DNA of 64,000 bases from Beta vulgaris subsp. vulgaris (Eukaryota; Streptophyta; Magnoliopsida; Caryophyllales; Amaranthaceae), in assembly GCF_026745355.1 (NCBI RefSeq), contig NC_079205.1:1123283-1187282 (forward strand), in the 5' to 3' direction. Positions 35,187 to 48,316 of the stretch are shown here, piece after piece (within the stretch, counting starts at the first letter, position 1; every line of letters starts with the position of its first letter). Under the pieces are notes generated by a model, which worked only from the letters and a program-made list of their open reading frames with translations, made no database searches and was not told the DNA's origin. A program made the translations under genes and the position numbers.

Positions 35187-36222
35187 AGGTTTTTTCACCA
35201 AATACCCCCGACAAATTAACAAATTCATCATATATCCTTAATGTTTAAAAATTTCACCATATACGACTAAGTTTTCGAAAACGTGCACCAGATGCCCTTT
35301 TTCTAACTTCCGTTAACTCGTCATTAGCTTTATTTACGATTTTGCCATAGTAAGCTCTAATCCTAATTCTAATCTAACCCTAACCCTAATTATAATCTAA
35401 CTCTACCCCTAAACCCTTCCCCTTACCCCTAACCTTAACCCTAAGTCCTTGGCAGCCCCCACCCCCTCCCCTCCACCCTACCCCAGCCCCTACCCCTCCC
35501 CCTCCCCCACTGCAGCACCGTTCACCACCGACATCCCCCCAACCCCTGCGCGTCCGTTGACCGCCGGCCTCCCCCACCCCCTGCGCGTTCGTTCACCGTC
35601 GTATCCCCCCATGCGAAAATCTAACCCACCCCCTCTTCGTTCTCCGTCGATTCCCCCACCCCCCATTCGTTCTACGCGGGCCTCCCCCACCCCCTGTGCG
35701 AAAATCTGACCCACCCCCTCTTAGTTCACTGTTGATTCCCCCACCCCCTTCGCGAAAATCCGACCCACCCCCTCTTCGTTCACCCACCCCTTGCGTGAAA
35801 ATCCGACAGGTGATGCGACAGTGAACAAAGAAGGGAGGGGGGAGAGAAGGGCGTTGCGGCGGAGGAGAGAGGGAGGGGAGGGGGGGATGCGGTGGTGGAA
35901 GGTGGAGGGTGGAGGGGTGGGGCTGGGGGTGGAGGTTGGGGTGGGGCTGGGGGTGGGAGGTTGGGCTGGGGTGGAGGGGTGGTGGACTGGGTGGGTTAGG
36001 GTTAGGGTTTGGGGTAGGGTAAGGGTTTAGGTTTAGATGTTAGGGTTAGGGTTAAATTGTGGCAAAATTGTAAATAATGCTAACGATAAGATAACGACAG
36101 TTACGAACAGGGTATTTGGTGAACGTATTCGAAAACTCAGGAGTATGTGGTGCATTTTTGGAACATTGAGGATATATTGTAAATTTGTTAATTTGTCAGG
36201 GGTATTTGGTGAAAAAACCCTT
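35187..36222. mobile_element. Long-TIR (foldback/MULE-like) element with telomere-like arms
   Basis: About 1.03 kb with very long imperfect inverted ends. The left arm starts GGTTTTTTCACCAAATACCC; the right arm, read inward, starts the same way and stays similar for over 100 bp (the CAAATTAACAAATT block and others). Deeper in, the left arm has CCCTAACCCTAATT words (35375-35450) and the right arm has TTAGGGTTAGGG words (35997-36055), so the telomere-like repeats are mirrored. The centre is very C-rich on the left and G-rich on the right. No transposase. A target duplication could not be fixed, so the class is uncertain. Confidence 0.7.
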
Positions 36223-36224
36223 AT

Positions 36225-37506
36225 ATCATCCCTAATATCATCATCAAGAGTTCAATTTTTTCTTACCTTTGCGTCCTTTCCGAACTCTCAAAATTAATTG
36301 CATATATAACCACTTAAGACTACCTGATGAATAGGTGTGAATATCCCACTTGTTTTTCTCGGTTAATTTATTAACAGTTTCATGTTAAACTAAGAAAATG
36401 TACCAAAATTGAGTAAAATCTAACATAATAATAATACACGCCAGAATTCTACATCCAAGTATAATCCTAAATTCGGGTGTAATCTCTATTATCATCTCAT
36501 GGTGTTACCTCTAAATACAGATTTATTTTTTGAGTTAGATTCAAGACGAATCATTCAAGTTAGAAAGTACTAGATTAGAGTACACAATCTTGGTGATAAA
36601 TGCATCAAATATGGCTTTTATCCAAAGAATTTAGGATATATAGAACACATGAAATAATTGAAGGGGAAATTCCAACGGCATAGTGCTTGCTCAAATAAAA
36701 TTTTCATATATCCCATGACTCTTTGCCTCACTCTATTAATCTAAAGGCTCTTACCATATGAATGAAATGAAGCTAAAGAAAATTAATCTCAACAACGACA
36801 ATAAACTTCCTATTAAAATGCAATGCAACACAGTTCTCCTTAAAGGCTGTCTACTTCTCTAATTCATCATCAATATCTAATCAGCTATTTAAAAATATTT
36901 TATAGATTATAAAATTACAGGAGTTACTCCAACTCCTTTAAGTAGAAAATTTAGGAAAAATTCATTCACATTGAAATTTAGCATTAATAACAACTAAACA
37001 TAAAATTATACTTCAATTAAGAGCACCTTAAGCGTTTTCTTTGCTCTCAAGTTTCTTAACTACTCATCTTTTTTACTCAATTAAAATTTTCTCACATCTT
37101 CAATCCAATTTCTACAAACAAACTTATAAAAACAAAATTCTCAACTCCTACATCTTCAAAATTCTTTCTTACCCACAAAATAAAAACTTTGGATTATAAC
37201 ACTTCTAACACTCTTTTAATGACACCCATTTTTCATTACATTTCCCAAATTTATTTCCCCCCAAAAATTATTTTCCCTCCCAATAAATATTAAAAACCCG
37301 AAAAAATCATTTCACATTTATACAACCAATATTAATTTTGATTACCACCGAAGTGTCACAGAGTAAGACGCTCCAAGTATTTATTTCTCTCACCTCTTTC
37401 ACATTCTCATCAAAACCTTCAATACCCACTTCATATTTCATCAAATTCAACAATTTTAGCAAATACCCACAAAAATTTAGCTACTCATAATCATATTAAT
37501 TGAGTT
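36225..37506. other. Upstream region of the pectinesterase gene
   Basis: AT-rich spacer ending in the pectinesterase promoter. No coding signal. Several AT-rich TATA-like words occur after 37300, none clearly the promoter. Confidence 0.35.
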
Positions 37507-40500
37507 ATGTTGCTTAGAAATATACAGATACTCTGTTTTTTGGGTGTTTTAGTTGAGTTGGGATTTTGTCAAAAAAGTACCAGAAATTACAATTACATAA
37601 CATGGAATGATATAAAAGTTGATGAATTAAGAGATTCAATGTCGAAAAATGAGATTAAAGGAAAGCAAAATTGGAATAATAGTGGAATTATTGTTGTTGA
37701 TAAAAGTGGAAAAACAGGGGATTCAGTGACAGTTCAAGGTGCTGTTGATTTGGTTCCTTATGGAAATTCTCAGAGAATTAGGATTTTAATACTTCCAGGA
37801 ATTTACAGGTAAATTCTAAATTTTATTTGATGAATTTTGCAGTATTATGTTGATCAAGTTTTTTTTTTTTTTTTTATAATCTTTCTTACTCTTTGAATTT
37901 ACTGCGGTTAGTGAGTTGGCAGTTGTGTTTTGAGTAGTATTTTTGGAGCTACGTGGGTGTTTACTGTTTACCACTTGACAGTTATCTGGACTTTTTTTTT
38001 TTAACTGTATTGTATATTTTCCCTCTTTTTCCATTTTTTAGTGATTTTTTTTTTTACTTTCTTTTTGGAAAATTCTTTTTTAACTTTCACACACTTGGGA
38101 AAAGAATGTGGAACTTTTTTTTTAGAAAAACTTTTTATCAAATTATTGTACATGATATGGCGTTATGTGACTTATTAATAAGTTGTTTGTATTGATTGTT
38201 TGACTATTGACTGTTTATAAATGTTTTTTTTGGTAAGAGCAATGGTTCGTGCTAGCTTTTTTACTTTTGCTTGACCAATTGCTATTTAGCTACCAAAAAG
38301 TCATCTTGTAGATACTTTCGCGTTATTGTTTGTCTACATAAACTAGATACTTTCGCGTTATTGTTTGTCTACATAAAAAGGCAAAAGACAATAAAAGAAA
38401 AGTCACCTAAAAGCCGTTTACTTACCTTCTCACAAAACTAGAAATAATGTATAGTATAAAATTACTAATAACGACACACCATAATTTGATCATACCGATT
38501 ACTATGCATCATATCGAAAATGGGATGTTATTTCCCCTTGACAAACACCAAGATAGGAATATTTTAGAACTTCTGAGACCATTTTAGGAAAAATATGAGG
38601 GGAGGACTATATATATACTCCTTCTGTTCTCTTTTGTTCTTTAATTATGATGCCATTATTGAATTAGAGTAACATTATGGTTGTTGGAAGATTCTAATCT
38701 ATTATCATCTCTCCCTTGAAGAACTTTCTCCTTTAATAAACAATACTAGTACTGAATTAAGTTAGTTTAGCCAAATTCATTACTAACTCCACATTAAATT
38801 TCCTAAACGATGTTTGTTTGTTATGTAGCATAAGTAATCACTTTTGGTGCTTGTACCTTAGTATTTCAACTCTCAAGTAATGTAGTTGATACAACAATAC
38901 GTTATATATTATTAGCAGCAAGTGATAGTCTAGTGGTATTGCCGTATTGACATTATCTCCGATTCCAGAGATCCTGAGATCGAGTCTCACCCCTTGCCAG
39001 GAGGTATTCCCAATTTTCCCCCTCCTTGCAAGGGATTTCATCTTACCTCAAAACAAAAAAAAAAAAAAGACGTTATATATATATATATTATGGTCCTAGT
39101 GTTATTGAGAGCAAGAAATAGTAGTACTATAGCTCAAGATTTGTGGTAGAAAAACCAAAATTTTCAGTATCCTGTGGTTCAGAATATAATATTGAGTGGT
39201 TTTATTTGTTTTCATGCAGGGAGAGGGTAACTGTACCAAGCTCCAAGCCTTACATTTCCTTTATTGGAACAGAAAATCAGGCTTCAAATACAGTAATTAC
39301 ATGGAATAATAAAGCCTCTGATAAGAATAGCAATGGGGTTGAACTTGGAACTTTTGGTTCAGCTACTATCACCATATACTCTGATTATTTCTGTGCATCT
39401 CAGATTACTTTTGAGGTATCTTAAGCACTTCATTTGTATAATAGTATCTTAGGGAAAGGGCATGTTGGTCATTTTATAAAGAGTGACGAGTAAAATAATA
39501 CGAAACAATAAACGGCATGTTTTCTAATCATCAAATTAAAAAAAAAAAAAGGCTAAATGAAGGACGTGTTCTACACCTAGGTGAAAAAAAGAAATGGTAT
39601 AAGATCCACATTGAATATTTTTGCCAACACGTCCCTCCTTACATGTTGAGTTGCAAACAGTTCTCGAAATAACCTAACACAATAAATGTAGATATTCATT
39701 TAGATCATTCCCTTGTGAGAAATCATATCATCTTCATATCACCCTTTTTATTCCCCTAAATATACCCAAAAACTGAATGTTAATATGTAATGGATGCAGA
39801 ATACAGTAGTGGCAATACCAGGTGGGTTGGGGATGCAAGCAGTGGCACTAAGAGTAGCAGCTGAAAGGGCAATGTTTTACAAAGTAAATGTGCTGGGTTC
39901 CCAAGATACTCTCTTAGATGAGACAGGCTCACACTACTTCTATCACTGCCTAATCCAAGGATCAGTTGATTTCATTTTTGGCAATGCAAGATCACTATAT
40001 CAGGTAACCTGAAAACATTCACTTTTCCTCTCCATCTTCTCAGAGTTTAGTACAGAACTTTTCCCCTGCTGATACTGAACAATAACATCCAACAGAATTC
40101 AGTTCTTCGTTCGATAGCCAACCGGTCAGGCGCAATTGCAGCACATCACCGAAATTCACCTGATGAAAATACTGGGTTTTCGTTCTTGAACTGTACGATC
40201 AGTGGAAGCGGAATGATCTACCTAGGGAGAGCCTGGGGGCCATACTCAAGAGCAGTATATTCATATTGCGACATGGGAGATGTCATAGCACCAGAAGGAT
40301 GGAGTGACTGGGGTGACCCAGAAAGGCAGAAGTATGTATAGGTTAACATTGAAACTACATATAGCATGATCATCAACCTTACTAACAATGATTGGCTCAA
40401 TTGGCAAGGATCTCACCTCCTGTCCGTAAGGTCAGCGGTCCGATTCCCAAAGCGTGGATTATGGACTAGGGTGCACAATGCTCATTGTGCACCCAAAAAG

Positions 40501-41200
40501 AACATACAATTAATATAAAAGAACATGAACTTTTTTCAACAACTTTTCTACTTTAAAAAAGAACACATGGCTTAGAATTAAAGAACGTGTAAATCTATAT
40601 TTATAAAAGAACAAATGTTATAATGAAAAGAACTAATAAATGAACATCTACACTTAAGGTAAAAGAACATATATCTTTTAAATTTAAATTTGAAAAAGAA
40701 ATCTTTACTTGCAAAATTTAAGGAAACAAATAACAATAATTTTTTTAAATTATAGACTCTAAAAATAATAAAACGACGTAGTTTAGAAAAGGGTGCACCA
40801 TGCTCTACATGGACTTGGGTGCATGTACTTATTTGCGTCCGATTCCTGCCAACTGAGGACACTTGGAAGGTGGGGTTCCATGTACCTTTCCAAACCCCTC
40901 CCCCAATACTTCCAAGTGCCTGGCCTGCATCTAGATCAAGAAATAGTAAGGACAGAAATGTGATAAGGCTCACTTTAACTTTAACTGAAAAAAATTTGAT
41001 CAGACTTGCAAGTATTGAGAGTAACGAGAATGATTTCTGGGTTTTATTTCAGAACCACAGTGTTTGGCGAATTTCAGTGCATCGGAACAGGAGCAAACAC
41101 AACAAGGCGGGTGCCATGGGCGAAGTCTTTCAGGATTGACGATGCTAGACCATTTCTTGATATGGAGTTTATTGATGGCAACAAATGGCTGAGACTATAG
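37507..41200 (+). CDS. Pectinesterase, QRT1-like, without PMEI pro-region
   Basis: Plus-strand exons 37507-37808, 39220-39415, 39800-40003, 40096-40331 and 41053-41200, 1086 nt, 361 aa. Pectin methylesterases remove methyl esters from cell-wall homogalacturonan. A signal peptide (about residues 1-21, ending near ELGFCQ) indicates secretion. Family motifs occur in order: GIYRE (across intron 1), QAVALR, GSQDTL (catalytic region), GSVDFIFGN (catalytic Asp) and LGRAWGPYSR (active-site Arg/Trp). There is no inhibitor-like pro-domain, so it is a short-type PME. NYITWNDIKVDEL and GDSVTVQGAVDLVP near the N terminus and WLRL at the end resemble Arabidopsis QRT1 (pollen tetrad separation) as I recall it; that role is inferred only. 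Introns 1 and 4 contain SINE insertions. Confidence 0.93.
38309..38378. repeat. Short tandem duplication in pectinesterase intron 1
   Basis: TAGATACTTTCGCGTTATTG with TTTGTCTACATAAA is present twice in tandem, about 36 bp apart, nearly identical. Confidence 0.85.
38910..39069 (+). mobile_element. tRNA-derived SINE in pectinesterase intron 1
   Basis: About 160 bp. The tRNA-like head has TAGTCTAGTGG (A-box-like) and GAGATCGAGTCTC (B-box-like), then a non-tRNA body and a 3' poly(A)-rich tail. Flanked by ACGTTATATAT on both sides (near 38899-38909 and 39070-39080), a target duplication of about 11 bp. Same orientation as the host gene. Confidence 0.85.
40386..40965 (+). mobile_element. tRNA-derived SINE in intron 4, split by another insertion
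   Basis: The head runs TGGCTCAATTGG (A box) to GGTCCGATTCC (B box) at 40393-40447; the body resumes at 40847. The split falls exactly at the B box because the interrupting element duplicated it. The 3' end is approximate. Confidence 0.65.
40448..40836. mobile_element. 389-bp element nested in the SINE B box
   Basis: Flanked by a perfect 10-bp direct repeat GTCCGATTCC (40438-40447 and 40837-40846). The GTGCAC words recur near both ends (GGGTGCACAATGC...GTGCACCC at the left, GGGTGCACCATGC near the right). The interior is AT-rich with many AAAGAACA words. No coding capacity. The class is unclear; a 10-bp duplication would suit a non-LTR or MULE-like element. Confidence 0.7.
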
Positions 41201-41967
41201 CTTACAGAAACAATTAGATAAAAACCTGTGGGATTAGTCAGGTCAACTGATTAGCTCTATATTGTAAACATGTACATTACAGAGCATACAACATATTCTT
41301 TTAGCTTGTCCCAATTATAATTCATTTACAATTTATCAACTCCACAAAATAATCATACATTTGAATACATTTACACTGGTCTTCAAGAACACAGTATATT
41401 TCCTTGAAGTGTCACTACTTTGTTAGTAATAGAACTTTTGACCCATCATCCGGAGTAACCAACAAACAATTTAGTAGTGGTGAATTTCATTTCACCACGA
41501 CTTGACATCATACAACTGAGAAAAGTTCACACGGATGTTACAACAGACATAAGCAAAAGGCCTAATCCACTTGAAAGGGATTCTAAATGACTCGAACTTG
41601 CTTCATCGCAGGCATTTCCTAGAAATTTGTCTAAGAAAGCCGATTTGGAAGACATTTTCAAAAAGTTACGGCTATTTTTGTTAGTAAAGAACTCCTGAAC
41701 CATCATCATCCGAAGTAACCGACAGGAAACATGAGCACGATCTAATCCACTTAAAGGATTCTAAATGACTGGAACTTGATCACAGGCATATCCTAGAAAC
41801 TTATCTAAGACAACCGATTTGGAAGACTCACCTAATTGCTGTACACCTGGGGGGTGTTCTCTCCAAAGCAGGATCAAATGCTATCAACGTAGCCTCGCGC
41901 TCAGCAAATCTACACTAATTTGTACAATTGACAGATCTACACTGGTATCTTGAGCTTCAAAGAGCTC
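41201..41967. other. Convergent 3' spacer
   Basis: Between the 3' ends of the pectinesterase (plus) and agenet (minus) genes. It has a diverged direct repeat (about 41400-41660 and 41660-41830, sharing CTAATCCACTT...GATTCTAAATGACT and CCGATTTGGAAGAC). No gene. Confidence 0.45.
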
Positions 41968-44900
41968 CTACACGACATCTGTCTGATCCAATGTATCATT
42001 GGCCTGTGCTGCAGTTTCCACATCTCCATTACCCGATTCACCTTCTCTCCGATCATCATTTTCATCATTGCCAACTTTCTGGTCATCATCACAGCACATA
42101 TCCTGAACACCAACATCATTACTTTTGTCATTCACATGGTGACCATCATCTTGATCATCTTCTTCTGAAGCGGAAATTTTTTCAATATTGCCAATGGAAG
42201 AGGCTGGAGCAGGCACGTCAGCTGTTTCATCTTCATTTTCGTTGACTTCATTTTTGAGGGTCGAATCATCAGCATCATCACCATCCTTCCTGACTGTTGA
42301 GGCTACAGGTGGTTTAAATTCACCACTGATAGCCAAAAGTATATCCGGATTTGCCTTAACATCCACCCACTTTCCACTCAGCCAATCTCGGGAAACTCTT
42401 AAATCCTTGGTGGGCACATCTAAGAACTTGTTCTCCCCTGATGTAAGTACAATAATATATTATTAGAAAAAAATCAAAACAAGAAGGGAGAGTAAAAGAG
42501 CATTAGATAACACCAATGGGCAGAACAGACTTGTAACTGAATCACAAACAAGATGCCTGACTAGAGGGGAAAAAAGGGTCAGCTAGTACCTGGAACATAG
42601 ACCTGTACACTATCATCTCTGGCATTGTTTACTGCAGTTACAACACCTTCCCACCAGCCATCGCTCCACCAAGCATCTACTGGAGCTCCAACCTCAAACT
42701 CTATATCCACAGAATCACTAACAGGAGGGCATGGCCTGATTGTAGGTCGTCCATGACATCTCATCCCCAGCTTATCTGGAGCAGCTAACCTAAAAGCTGG
42801 AACCCATTCCTGAAATTCATTAAACAGCATATATCAACAACGCAAGCAAACATTATTTATATCCTTAACAGACATAAAAAATAAAAAAAAAGCTGGAAGT
42901 GGCCCAGGCCCCATCACATAAGATAAAGTAAAATAAACAGTTGACAAGAACTCCAAGAGGTTCAGCATAAATCTCTTTACCACTTCATATTGACATAGCT
43001 CAATCAAAAACTAAGCAAGCAGAAACAGATGTCATCGATACCCCTCAAAAAAAAAAAAAAAAAAAGGATATCAAGAAACAACCTTGCAACTTGATACCAT
43101 TAGACTTGAGTATTATTAGTTTATGCCTTAAACTTGGTGTCAGTAAGCAGCAAAAATTTCTAATTTCCTACTACATCATTCTAGGACTTCTGAAGCGCAA
43201 TATGAACTTTTAGAAAAACATTAAGTTTTCTGTGAATTTACGGTCTTTAGGTCTTGACTTGCTCATGATGTCTTGATTTGAGTTCCAGCATTCACAAGTC
43301 CATTTTCTACTTTCTAAATAATACTTCCTCCATTTCTTTTCAGTTGACTAGTTTCTTTTATCACATTTGCCAACACACAACTTAATCATACACACCTTTA
43401 ATTACCAGTAATAATAAAACATATAAAGTTGATATTCTGAAAAAAAATACAACGAAGCGAATCTAATAAGGTCGCACATAATTATATTTAATCTTGAGTA
43501 AATTACACAAACGACGGCCTAAGTGGAGTATGTAAATAGTGTCAAAAGTCAAAACAAGTCACCTAAACGGAAACTAGGTAGTATAAAGATATCATACTCG
43601 GAAGAAATCCTTTAGTTACCAGATGGAAAAGAGATGTGAGAGGAAGAACATAACAACTGCAAGAGATTTGACACGAAAAGACACTACAAAATAAAACAGC
43701 ACACGTTGATAACTAGTTCATTTGGAGAGCTTCAAGACATATTGCGATGCGGTATCAGATGTCAAACAAATTTTATGTCTTCACTTAAGATAAATCATTA
43801 GAAGTACTCTGCTTCCCCGGCCATATAGAATTAAAAAATTCGACAGCTTAAACTTCAGCCAGGCACAGCCAACACAACAAAGGAGATATTTTCAGCAGAA
43901 TTTATAAAGCATTTATATCCTACAGCAACCAGAAGACAGTGAAACCTTTCAAGATGGTGAACTCCAAATACTGTTACTAAGCAAATCATCATCAAAAAAA
44001 GCACACCATCATCATATGGGAAAGGTCTGACACAGTACCTCAAGATTTCCGTATCCATCTTGGTCCTCCAGATCCCTATATTGGAGTTTCATCTGCTTTC
44101 GAGATAGCTCCAAGACAGTACATGTAAACCAACAGCCTCGGATGCCACTGTCCTGGCACAGCAGCTCTACTTTGTCATCTACCCGGAATAGCTGGATGTG
44201 CAACCGCTGGGATTCCCCATTATTGAATGAAAGCAGCCTTTTATTGAAGGTATCAGAGTTCCCACTCTTAACAAATGGTGCACGAGTACATTTCCTCTTG
44301 TCAAAACCTTCCACCCCAGTATAACTTGTCAATAAGTTTTCTCGGTCTCCATAATTCCTAGTTCTCTTGGTCCCTTTGGCTACCCTATCACCTGGCCCGA
44401 ACATCTTAAATCTGTTACCCATTACCCCACGGCACACAGAGTCGGAATTTAGGAAGGTTTCTGACTCCAAAAAAGAAATAACAGGCTGATTAAAATAACC
44501 CCTTAATTTACTCAAATCAAATGGTTTAATTTTATTACTTCTAAACTGACGACAGCAAAGATGTAGCTTTCCCAATAAACCATCTGGAAAGCCTTCTAAG
44601 CATTTCTCAAAGTGCTCACGGGTTAAGACTATAGCGGGACCATCAACACACTCAACACTTATCACCTGCGTGTAAGGTGTAATATAAACTTCCTTGGGGT
44701 GAGCGTTCCGCAAACGAACTATACCCTTAACTTCCTGACTGTGATGAAACCATCTTACTTTAACTTTCTTTACACCCTTCTTATCTTCATACATATCCTC
44801 CAGATAGGCAACATACCGGTTTCCCTCTTTAGCCATCACAAACACAAATGATTGAGCCTGCATAGCAACACAGAGGAAGCTATTAGATTATTATTATAAC

Positions 44901-45230
44901 ATTCTAAATGACTAAAACTGTTGATGCATTATCATTCAGACAGCTATTTATTTCATGTACTAAAGACATCAACATGTCAAAAATGCAATCATTGACTGTA
45001 GCTTGTCATAAAATGAAACAAGGATCACCATTGAATCCTAGTTAACCAGTGAACTATGAATTAGCATAGCTTAAGCATCATTAATGGCAGAAATTAAGAA
45101 AGACGGAGATGATTTGATTAATAAACTGAAACTACGGCAAACGTAAACGATACTCAAGCTTTCGAAAGGCTTGATTCTCTCCCAAATGAACTCCTAAAAG
45201 CTAATCAAGCACTCATCAATTTTGAACCTG

Positions 45231-45270
<40 letters not shown>

Positions 45271-48200
45271 AATCCCTCGATATATAGAGTTTTACCTCCT
45301 AATAAACTATCTAACTTATTCCGCAAGCTTATAACTAAGATTATACCTAAAGTACTCTTTCTCGAATATCATTTCTTAGCAGTAACCTGTTGTAACACTG
45401 CTAAGCATTTCTATCATTTCAAAACTGTAAAGCAAGCATTGTGCTTCCTTTAAAGGTTAGTGTCATGTATGACTTGCATGGTGCCTACTAGTGTTTTAGT
45501 ATGTAGTTTTGGGATTAACATGAGTATATTTTAGAAGTGGAAGCACTATAAACATAGAGTCATGAAGGCTAATTCAGCAGGTGGCAGTGCCACAAAGTGT
45601 AAATCAGGAAGGGCGGGCTATGACACTGTGTTGATGGGTACAGGTATTCTGTCACTGCCATTACATTTTGTCTCCAGAAAGCAGCATGGGCCAATATGCA
45701 AAATAAAGCTGTGGCATGCTACAGATGCTGCAGCTGAAGTGAATCCTTGCGATGTCATGAACACCAATAATACTCTGCCGAGTCTGAGATTGAACTAAGC
45801 TGTTAGCATAATTGTCCCATGTAAAATACCCCATTCTAAACTAGGCATTTTATGTGGGTGTGTAGAGAGAGCTTTGAGCCATATTTCATCCTGTCTCCCC
45901 TGCGATTCCGGTTTCTAACAGAACACTAAATACATCCAACGAGCACCATTGATATTGTAAGAAGCGAGAAATATCCATTCTCCTTGTTCTCGTTAATCAT
46001 AGTGGTTGAGGTATCCTTTACTTGTGGACTTTTTCACCCTCTCTTGAAGGTTCCCGGAAGTGTATTCTCTTGGTTAATAATATTATAACTTCTGACTAAT
46101 TACTTTAATCATTGGTTGTAATTGGGTTAATCCCTAAAAATACAATAACAAATACGATTAACAAATCCGATCTTCATAGGATAGATTTTAGTTCAAACAT
46201 CCCTACTACACCAAAAGGGGAGGGGGTTTATATGATTCTTCAAGAATCAAGAACCCAAAATGTCATGATATAACTTATTACAGAAAACGGTAAGTGCTTA
46301 CTGCAATCGTAGTGCCATTCCTGCAAAACGCAGGGTAGTGTTTTAGCTGCTTTCCACAAGTCCATGCAGCACCTAACCACACTATATCTGAGTAGGATTG
46401 CTTCAAGTTTCTGACACGATGATCCTGAAAAATTCAAAATACATTACCAACTTTATATCAATAAATTGATGTTAGGGGGGAAAAAACGTTTCTGAGACTC
46501 TGGGATTTACCATTTTATTTGCAGAAAAGTATGGAGCACTTAACAACTCAGAAGATCCTAAAGACTGGGTTGAATCACCACTTGGAGAATCTGTCATGAT
46601 CAGCAGCAGAAGAATATAAGTATTTGCTCAGTATATATCGTTGACGCCTACTGTTGGTAAGAGTAACGATATACGAGGCTCTCGACTGATGCTCTAGTCG
46701 GGAACATTTTAGAAGGCAGAGATTTGTATGGAAGCGATAAAACACTCAATTAACAAGTGAGACCAAATTTTCAGAGGTGATTACCATACTTTTTTGGAGT
46801 AACTTCAAGTGCCTCAAAAACAATTAGTGTGAGATGGTCTAACCCTAAGACTTGCTCATCTAGAACATGTGCAGTGTTGTCACATAGTGCAATGAATTAA
46901 TGACCTACATCTAAAGACTACAAAATGCTAGACAAGATTGTAAAGAAGATAGAGATAAATTCCACCTTATTTTAATTACACATGATAGACCTAATCCTAT
47001 ATAATATGTGAAAGATGTAACAAAGATATAGAGGTGAAATTTACTCATAATTCGATGAAATCATATTCTTTTTCTCTCTTTTTAACAAATATGATAGATA
47101 TGAAGAAAATTCTTTTAACCAAGTTAACAGAAAGAGTGGTGAAGATAGATATAACAAATTCACAAGGCAGCTACAAGGTACAAAACATAGAGATGAAGTA
47201 TTTCATTTGAGTGCTAACATAGTATAGCATCTTAGGTTATGAACTTACATGTTGGTACATCACAGATTGTATTCAATTGGGTGAGCTACCATTAATTCAA
47301 AAGTTTTAGCAATTATATAGGTGGCGCTTATTGAAGTTAAAACCTATCATGGAAACTTAATGGGTCACAGAGGTTGGCAGTATTTTGGATGGTAGATAGA
47401 CGTAAATGGAGTACTCTTGACGGCTTTGGTGGTCATTCTATTGATACTAGGAGGATGGTTCTGCAGATTGAAGGTCGAGCTAATTGACTGAAAAGAGAGA
47501 TAATTTATATACTTAACTAGTCAGCCTATACAGTCAGACTTATGGCTTTATTGATACTAGTGACTCATTTCTTAGGTTCTTAGGCAGATACGTTTCAGTT
47601 GTCATTCAGCATAATGATTTGTTATTTCTAGCAACAAGACTGGAAAATCCCTTGTATAGTTGTATTTCAACATCCATTTGTTTGGTTATTGGATTCAATG
47701 ATTCAGTTTCTTGATTGAAAGCATTCTCTCAATCATACTACCACAACAACAAGAGCGAAGTCATAAGAAAACATCAAAGTACCAACGGATACAAGAGAAC
47801 CCCATGAATACCCCTTCACATTGAAAAAACTGAAAATGTAGTTTAGCCATTCACTCTCCCACCCACAAAATGATCAAAGCACACGAAATGTTAAAGAAAA
47901 CCACCAAAGCGCCATCTACCTATCAAACATCAACTTGCCAGTTAACAACAAAGTGTACTAACTTCCACTAAAGCAAGAAGATACACAAATATATTAAAAA
48001 CATAAATTTAAGGTGATAGCAATGATGGATCACCTGCTTGTTGCTGCTTGGCCAGCATAGATGTAAGCCAGTCAACCACCTCCCTTCTCGATCTCCATTT
48101 AAACCCGGCTTGGACCGGATTATCAGTGCCAGAATAACTCAAAAACTCCTCAGCAACAACATAAACCATATGCCTAAGACTCCTCTCAGTGCCCACTACT

Positions 48201-48316
48201 GCAAGTATGGATTCCCCACAAGAATCCTTTAATATATAATGAACTATACGGCCACCTCTCTCCTGAGACACATATTCCTCCTTCCATTCCACAAAAGATA
48301 CACCATTTTCCGCCAT
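41968..48316 (-). CDS. BAH and tandem-agenet domain protein, putative chromatin reader
   Basis: Minus-strand exons 48316-48034, 46590-46511, 46424-46302, 44857-44039, 42809-42590 and 42437-41968, 1995 nt, 664 aa; all junctions GT-AG. The N terminus ([21 protein letters not shown] ... [17 protein letters not shown]) is a conserved plant block of this family. Residues ~163-275 form a BAH domain ([45 protein letters not shown]). Residues ~385-545 hold tandem agenet (Tudor-like) modules ([33 protein letters not shown]). The last ~110 residues are highly acidic. BAH and agenet domains bind modified histone tails, so a nuclear role in chromatin reading is inferred. It matches Arabidopsis At1g68580-type proteins from memory. 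The start at 48316 (MAENG) is the first ATG of the conserved frame. Confidence 0.92.
43324..43528. mobile_element. Probable Stowaway-like MITE in agenet-gene intron 4
   Basis: TA-flanked 205-bp segment with weakly inverted ends: CTTCCTCCATTTCTTTTCAG at the left and CTCCACTTAGGCCGTCG read inward from the right. The terminal match is poor beyond the first bases. Confidence 0.4.
45232..45269. repeat. (CT)n microsatellite
   Basis: About 19 uninterrupted CT units in intron 3 of the agenet gene. Confidence 0.95.

Noticed and set aside
35449..36030. Pro-rich and Gly-rich ORFs on both strands
   Set aside because: They arise from the C-rich/G-rich centre of the inverted-repeat element. Compositional, with no domain.
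35376..36055. Interstitial telomere or chromosome end
   Set aside because: The telomere-like words are short, degenerate and mirrored inside a bounded inverted-repeat element within ordinary genic DNA.
38910..39069. Possible tRNA gene
   Set aside because: A- and B-box-like motifs are present but no cloverleaf forms. The poly(A) tail and ~11-bp target duplication show a SINE.
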